The notes beneath the pieces are model-generated. The model did not search any database and was not told the DNA's origin. It saw only the letters and a list, made by a program, of their open reading frames with translations. A stretch of DNA of 45,293 nucleotides from Vreelandella andesensis (GTDB taxonomy: Bacteria; Pseudomonadota; Gammaproteobacteria; Pseudomonadales; Halomonadaceae), in assembly GCF_003989795.1 (NCBI RefSeq), contig NZ_RZHG01000024.1:1-45293 (forward strand), read 5' to 3'. The translations under genes and the position numbers were made by a program. Numbering within the stretch: position 1 is the first letter of the stretch; each line of letters begins with the position of its first letter. Of the stretch, positions 41,457-45,293 are shown one piece after another.

Positions 41457-42365
41457 ATGACTAATTTAACGGTATGTGTCTTTTCTTTTAATCGTGGCAG
41501 GTATTTGCGTAATTGTGTGGAATCTATCCAGCGCTGTATTCCGAATGCCGCCATTGTTATTTTTGATGACCATAGCGATGATCCTGAAACTCTAGAGTAT
41601 CTTCGGCTAGTAGAAAGCTCTTGCCAAGTCATAACGCCTGAAAAAATGGGTTCTATCAAGCATGGTGGTCTTTACCACAATATGAATGTGGCCCTCGAAA
41701 GGTTTAAAGAAAGTCGGTTAATGTGCTTTCTGCAGGATGACACTCAAGTCGTACGGTTTGTTTCTACGGACGAACTTGAAGAAATGAAATCACTGTTTGA
41801 AGATAACCCAACCGTTGGTTTTATTCATCCTTGTTTCATTAGAGGTATCGATCTGAAGAAACGACCAGTGATACCGTTAATGGCGCCGACACCTGATTTC
41901 TTTTATCGCGAAGATTTTGGGCAAAGTGCAGGTATCCATTATTCGGATCTAGTTGTGTTTAAACCAGACCGTCTCATAGAAGCAGGGTGGGATTTTCAGC
42001 AATCCGAGCCAGAAAACGATAAGCAAGCAAAGCGGATGTTTGGCATGATGGCTTATATGTGGCGTCCCTTTGCGATGTGGTTGCCGGAAGTTCCAGCCTA
42101 TCGCGGCAAAAAGAAAACACTTGGTCTGCGTTTGGCCGAACGAAAAAAAAAGGTAGGCTTTTATCCTTTTAAAATCCTTACGTTAAATGAAGTAGAATTA
42201 GTTGAAGAACAAATGTCACCTCGGTTACCTGTCGCAGAAGATTTCCTCGAATGCTTCCCATTTTCCCCTCCATTTCCTTGGACTTATAACCCTTTAACAG
42301 GATTAAGGTTTCTAAAGCACGTTAATAATTTTGAGGTTGCAATCCGACGCTGGTTCCGTCGATGA
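41457..42365 (+). CDS. Glycosyltransferase-like protein, paralogue B
   Basis: The protein has 302 residues. It parallels the protein at 38444: VCVFSFNRGRYLRNCVESI, IVIFDDHSDDPET, MCFLQDDTQVV, and PFAMWLPEVPAYRGKKK. The two differ most in the last 80 residues, so acceptor use may differ. It ends the glycan cluster, and an AT-rich gap to 42629 follows in which I see no gene. Confidence 0.82.
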   Translation: MTNLTVCVFSFNRGRYLRNCVESIQRCIPNAAIVIFDDHSDDPETLEYLRLVESSCQVITPEKMGSIKHGGLYHNMNVALERFKESRLMCFLQDDTQVVRFVSTDELEEMKSLFEDNPTVGFIHPCFIRGIDLKKRPVIPLMAPTPDFFYREDFGQSAGIHYSDLVVFKPDRLIEAGWDFQQSEPENDKQAKRMFGMMAYMWRPFAMWLPEVPAYRGKKKTLGLRLAERKKKVGFYPFKILTLNEVELVEEQMSPRLPVAEDFLECFPFSPPFPWTYNPLTGLRFLKHVNNFEVAIRRWFRR

Positions 42366-42629
42366 GCTATTTTTTTCTTATAACTGGCTATGCACTGGAT
42401 GTGTATTGTTATAAATCATCTGATTTTAGTTAAAAGACATTTTTTAATTCATATGAATGAAGTGTGAACGATCAATTCACCATAGGATAAGTGAATATTG
42501 GTATTATTAGGTTTTAGCCTGTTGTGTTTTCATATGTGTTCTACGGGTATGAATTATTCAATTTTTTTCTGGAACACAGTGTTTGGCGATAAATAGATAT
42601 AAAAAAATATTAAAATTTTGGAGCTTTTT

Positions 42630-43220
42630 ATGTCGCAAAACTGGTTGTTTTTAAAACATTTTTTACGCTCTCCAATCGCAATTGGCAGCGTCATGCCCAG
42701 TTCACGCCACCTGGCTGCCGCTATGGTTCGCTGTGTAGAATGGGAGAAAACACGTGTTATCGTTGAACTTGGCGCTGGTACAGGTGTTATAACGCAAGAA
42801 ATTAATGCCCTGCGCCATAAGGACTCATCCTTTTTATCTTTCGAATACGAAAATTTACTGCGTGAAAACCTTACTCAACGTTATCCTAATATTAACTTTT
42901 ATAAAGATGCCTTTCGATTAAAAGATTATGTTGCTGTTCAGCAAAAGGGGGGAACGAGAGCTGACTGCATTATATCTGGCTTGCCGTTTGCAAATTTCTC
43001 TCAGCAGCAACGTGATAATCTTCTCAGCGATATTTATGATGTGTTAAATCCGGGTGGTTTATTTGTGGCGTTTCAGTATACTCGCCAGCTTCAGCCATTT
43101 CTTGTATCTTCTTACGATAAGTTAAATTGTCATAAAGTATGGGCTAACTTACCCCCTGCCTATGTCTATTTATGTCGAAAAACATCTTTTTCAAAAACAC
43201 CAGATAACGTACATCATTAA
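42630..43220 (+). CDS. SAM-dependent methyltransferase, phospholipid N-methyltransferase-like
   Basis: The protein has 196 residues from the ATG at 42630 (GGAG at 42620-42623). The N-terminus FLKHFLRSPIAIGSVMPSSR is typical of the PmtA/KsgA-like group, followed by the SAM motif I VIVELGAGTGVIT and motif IV ADCIISGLPFANFS. Some relatives methylate phosphatidylethanolamine toward phosphatidylcholine; others are unknown. The neighbour is a DUF2062 membrane protein gene, 10 nt downstream. Confidence 0.82.
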   Translation: MSQNWLFLKHFLRSPIAIGSVMPSSRHLAAAMVRCVEWEKTRVIVELGAGTGVITQEINALRHKDSSFLSFEYENLLRENLTQRYPNINFYKDAFRLKDYVAVQQKGGTRADCIISGLPFANFSQQQRDNLLSDIYDVLNPGGLFVAFQYTRQLQPFLVSSYDKLNCHKVWANLPPAYVYLCRKTSFSKTPDNVHH

Positions 43221-43230
43221 GGAGATGAAC

Positions 43231-43617
43231 GTGCTTAACCGGTTACGATATCTTACTAAATTAAAAATGCGACGTTGGCTGAGAGAAAATCCAAAATGGC
43301 TTAAGAGAATGAGACAATTTCGCTGCTTCAGTGGAGACCCTGAATCGGTCAGTCGTGGCTTTGCAATTGGGATTTTTTATGGCTTAACCCCGACTGTGGG
43401 AGTTCAAACGCTTCTGGTACTGACAAGCTGTTTGATACTAAGAGGAAATTTCCCTATGGCCTTTACGGCAACTTGGGTGAGTAATCCACTAACATTGGTA
43501 CCCCTTTATTGGATGTTTGAAAATATTGGCAGCCTATTTATCTCGGGTTCAATACTTTCTCCCGATACTGCAGTGGCATGGCCTATACTTCAACTCATCA
43601 CGTCCGGAACACGGTGA
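43231..43617 (+). CDS. DUF2062 membrane protein, truncated at its 3' end by the IS
   Basis: The frame gives 128 residues from the GTG at 43231, preferred because AAGGAG at 43219-43224 is well spaced for it and abuts the ATG at 43225. The DUF2062 core is clear: VSRGFAIGIFYGLTPTVGVQTLLVL, then WVSNPLTLVPLYWMFE. In the family a second hydrophobic C-terminal part follows. Here the frame ends after about 30 further residues at a TGA lying at the left edge of the IS3 element. The protein is probably missing its last transmembrane part and may be inactive. Confidence 0.75.
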   Translation: MLNRLRYLTKLKMRRWLRENPKWLKRMRQFRCFSGDPESVSRGFAIGIFYGLTPTVGVQTLLVLTSCLILRGNFPMAFTATWVSNPLTLVPLYWMFENIGSLFISGSILSPDTAVAWPILQLITSGTR

Positions 43618-43618
43618 T

Positions 43619-43642
43619 TTTCAACCCAGTTGTCCAAATGGC
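43619..43642. repeat. IS3 left terminal inverted repeat
   Basis: The sequence TTTCAACCCAGTTGTCC and the next 7 bases match the reverse complement of 45263-45286 at 19 of 24 positions. Confidence 0.65.
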
Positions 43643-43647
43643 TGCCT

Positions 43648-44757
43648 CTAAGCAGCCTGTTTATTACGCTCGATTTCGTGCATTTTTCCAGGGTTGAGCG
43701 ACACCGAACCGAGCACCTCCCAGTTTCGGGTGCTGCCCGACCAGCGTTGTGGATGCCGGCGCTTAGCCCTTTCGTAAACCGCTTTGCGGTGCTCAAGACG
43801 TTCTCGGTCGACACCTCGATGCCGATCAGCGGGTGTCACGTACCGAATGCCACTATGCAGGTGCTGTTCGTTATAAGCGCGTTCGAACGCCAGCATCCAG
43901 TCTCGTACCGCACTCAGCGATGCAAACCCCTTCGTAGGCCACGCGGGGCAATATTTGACGGTGCGGAACAACGCTTCCGAGTAAGGGTTGTCATTGCTCA
44001 CTCTCGGCCGGCTGTAAGACATCAACATTCCCAGCTCTGTTAATCTTGCTTTAAGCGTATAAGACGTCATCGGCGCACCGTTATCTGAGTGCAGCACCGG
44101 GGGCTGATGCCAGCAGCCTTCTCGCAATAAGGCGCGTTCCAGCAGTTGTTTCGCTAACTCGCCTGATTCCGCCTCATGGACTTCCCACGCGATGATTTTG
44201 CGGCTGTAGATATCCATGATCAGATAGAGATACCAGTGCTGACCACGCACAACGGAAGAACAGTAGCTGATATCCCAACACCAGACCTGGTTCGGCCCAG
44301 TGGCCGTAAAGCTCGTCGGCTCAGGTACTGGTCGGCGTGGTTTCATTCGCCCTCGGTGGTGCTGCTGTTCGTGCTTTTTCAGCACCCGGTAGAACGACGA
44401 TTCGGACGCCAAGTAGGCCCCTTGATCGGCCAGTAACGGCACGATTTGAGACGGCGGCAGGCTCTGATACTCGGGGCGATGGCAGGCGTTCAAAATGGCC
44501 TGTTTCTCCTCGTGAGTCAGTTGATGCGGCTGACGGCCTTGTACCGCGTGTGGACGCTGATCCTCAGCCACCGCGCCACACGCAGAACGCCAGCGTTTCA
44601 GTGTGCGCTCGCTCACGTCGATAATCGCCGCTGCTTGATAACGGGAAGCACCCCCCGTTATCGCTTCATCAAATAACGCAATGAGCCTTGCACGTTCCTC
44701 AAACGGCGTCAGTCGTCCTCGCCGCTGTTCGGGTCTTCGCTGTACAAGGCGTCGAGC
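43648..44757 (-). CDS. IS3 transposase OrfB (DDE integrase part), made by -1 frameshift
   Basis: The frame is open from the slippery site at 44757 to 43648. An internal GTG at 44616 is the first possible independent start. After an HTH region comes the retroviral-type integrase core, with the catalytic triad as Asp in VWCWDISYC, Asp in LHSDNGAPM and Glu in DNPYSEALFR. The C-terminus is basic. It acts as the OrfAB fusion to cut and join the IS ends. No inactivating change is seen, so the element may still be active. Confidence 0.9.
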   Translation of the reverse strand, partial: ARRLVQRRPEQRRGRLTPFEERARLIALFDEAITGGASRYQAAAIIDVSERTLKRWRSACGAVAEDQRPHAVQGRQPHQLTHEEKQAILNACHRPEYQSLPPSQIVPLLADQGAYLASESSFYRVLKKHEQQHHRGRMKPRRPVPEPTSFTATGPNQVWCWDISYCSSVVRGQHWYLYLIMDIYSRKIIAWEVHEAESGELAKQLLERALLREGCWHQPPVLHSDNGAPMTSYTLKARLTELGMLMSYSRPRVSNDNPYSEALFRTVKYCPAWPTKGFASLSAVRDWMLAFERAYNEQHLHSGIRYVTPADRHRGVDRERLEHRKAVYERAKRRHPQRWSGSTRNWEVLGSVSLNPGKMHEIERNKQAA

Positions 44758-45218
44758 TTTTTTGAGAGCACCAGCAACGACGTGGTTTCCGCTAGGGCTC
44801 TGTCTTTGCGGCGCACTTCCGCTTTGAGTTGTTTGATCGTCTTACGGTCTTGTTTACGCTGCTTTTGTGCCGTTTTTTGCTGGTCTTCTTGTTGGCCAGC
44901 GCCCTGGAGACAAGCGGCTTTCCACTGCTGGATTTGCTCGGGATAAAGGCCTTTTTCGCGGCAGTAAGCACCAAGCTCTGTTTCTGAGAGGGTGGCGGTT
45001 TCGATGACCACGGCAAGCTTGGCGTCAGGCGACCACTCGTTGTCGCTTTGGGTGTAACCCGGCACAGGCACTCCTTTTTCTCGACACTGTTTTAACCAAC
45101 TATACAGCGTCGCGTCAGAGATGCCTTCTTCAGTGGCGACCGACACCACACTGCGATTATGGGGGGGCAACAACTTTTTCAGTACGGCGGCTTTACGCTC
45201 TGCAGAATAACGTGGCAC
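44709..45218 (-). CDS. IS3 transposase OrfA (HTH and leucine-zipper part)
   Basis: The protein has 169 residues from the GTG at 45218 with GGAG 5 nt upstream. The longer frame to 45275 begins inside the terminal repeat and is rejected. HTH helices (VVSVATEEGISDATLYSWLK) bind the ends. A second helical region (LGAYCREKGLYPEQIQQWK) and a Lys/Gln-rich coiled coil follow. OrfA alone usually represses transposition; the fusion OrfAB is the transposase. Confidence 0.88.
   Translation of the reverse strand: MPRYSAERKAAVLKKLLPPHNRSVVSVATEEGISDATLYSWLKQCREKGVPVPGYTQSDNEWSPDAKLAVVIETATLSETELGAYCREKGLYPEQIQQWKAACLQGAGQQEDQQKTAQKQRKQDRKTIKQLKAEVRRKDRALAETTSLLVLSKKLDALYSEDPNSGEDD
44757..44763 (-). other. 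Programmed -1 frameshift site A AAA AAG
   Basis: In the OrfA frame the codons are TCA AAA AAG, giving the canonical bacterial slippery heptamer A AAA AAG. After a one-base slip the reading continues in the OrfB frame without a stop for the whole of OrfB. OrfA itself ends at 44709, about 16 codons later. Confidence 0.85.
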
Positions 45219-45262
45219 ACGTGCTCCATGCCGCTCCCTCTGGAATAGATTTGGGCAATATC

Positions 45263-45286
45263 GCCAACCGGACAACTAGGTTGACA
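45263..45286. repeat. IS3 right terminal inverted repeat
   Basis: Read on the minus strand it begins TGTCAACCTAGTTGTCC and pairs with the left end. Only seven bases of outside sequence remain in the window. Confidence 0.65.
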
Positions 45287-45293
45287 GAGGGGG

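Larger units (their letters stand above)
43619..45286 (-). mobile_element. IS3-family insertion sequence
   Basis: The element is about 1.67 kb and carries orfA and orfB on the minus strand. Its ends are imperfect inverted repeats: 43619-43642 against the reverse of 45263-45286 share 19 of 24 positions, including CAACC and AGTTGTCC. No matching target duplication is visible in the bases flanking both ends, though only seven are available on the right. Exact ends are uncertain by a few bases. Confidence 0.85.

Noticed and set aside
43619..45293. Target-site duplication of the IS
   Set aside because: The flanks GTGAT on the left and GAGGG on the right do not match, and the window ends too soon on the right to look further.
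1..45293. CRISPR arrays, tRNA genes, phage genes or toxin-antitoxin pairs
   Set aside because: No repeat-spacer pattern, tRNA-like cloverleaf or paired small toxin/antitoxin genes were recognised by reading; a tRNA scan was not run.

Overview
The window reads as the chromosome of a gammaproteobacterium of the Halomonas type. This is an inference from gene content and remembered protein families: YaaA, Tas, CnoX/YbbN, a DUF501 protein, a phasin and a large clade-II catalase, with moderate GC in the housekeeping part. No database search was run.

Layout. (1) 1-200 is the end of an rRNA operon: a 5S gene and a strong terminator. (2) 356-11405 is mostly housekeeping or conserved genes: a small lipoprotein, a Tim44-domain protein, an isochorismatase-fold hydrolase, YaaA, Tas, a Sel1 protein, a DEDD exonuclease, a LOG-family phosphoribohydrolase, a minus-strand run with DUF501, thioesterase and membrane-protein genes, an HNH protein, a MalY/PatB-type C-S lyase and CnoX/YbbN. 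(3) 11955-15697 is a tight minus-strand set (GNAT, PhyH-type dioxygenase, fold-III PLP decarboxylase, ATP-grasp ligase) that looks like an uncharacterised small-molecule pathway. (4) 16389-17000 is a phasin with hendecad repeats. (5) 17338-25771 is a cyanophycin locus: cphB-cphA-iadA overlap by ATGA junctions on the plus strand, facing away from an ATP-grasp gene and a CocE/NonD hydrolase gene. (6) 25830-36031 is a stress and signalling block: katE, PAS-GGDEF-EAL, a PRC-barrel protein, a PAS protein, a CheB-CheR-PAS fusion and a Crp/Fnr regulator. (7) 36559-42365 is a more AT-rich surface-glycan cluster with an epimerase and five glycosyltransferase-like genes. (8) 42630-45286 holds a methyltransferase, a DUF2062 gene cut short, and an IS3-family element with a clear -1 frameshift signal.

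The main new observation is regulatory. An 18-bp oriented motif with the core CGCTAGCG and a 3' CACAGA flank lies upstream of five genes: the phasin, katE, the GGDEF-EAL gene, the PRC-barrel gene and the Crp/Fnr gene itself. In all five the motif ends exactly 20 nt before the first base of a -10-like hexamer. This puts its dyad at about -41.5, the classical class II CRP/FNR activator position. The simplest reading is one local, autoregulated Crp/Fnr regulon joining storage-granule, peroxide, c-di-GMP and envelope-stress genes.

Other points of interest are an isoaspartyl dipeptidase with Glu where the carbamylated metal-bridging Lys of E. coli IadA should be, an EAL domain lacking two catalytic residues behind an intact GGDEF domain, and the two uncharacterised ATP-grasp systems.
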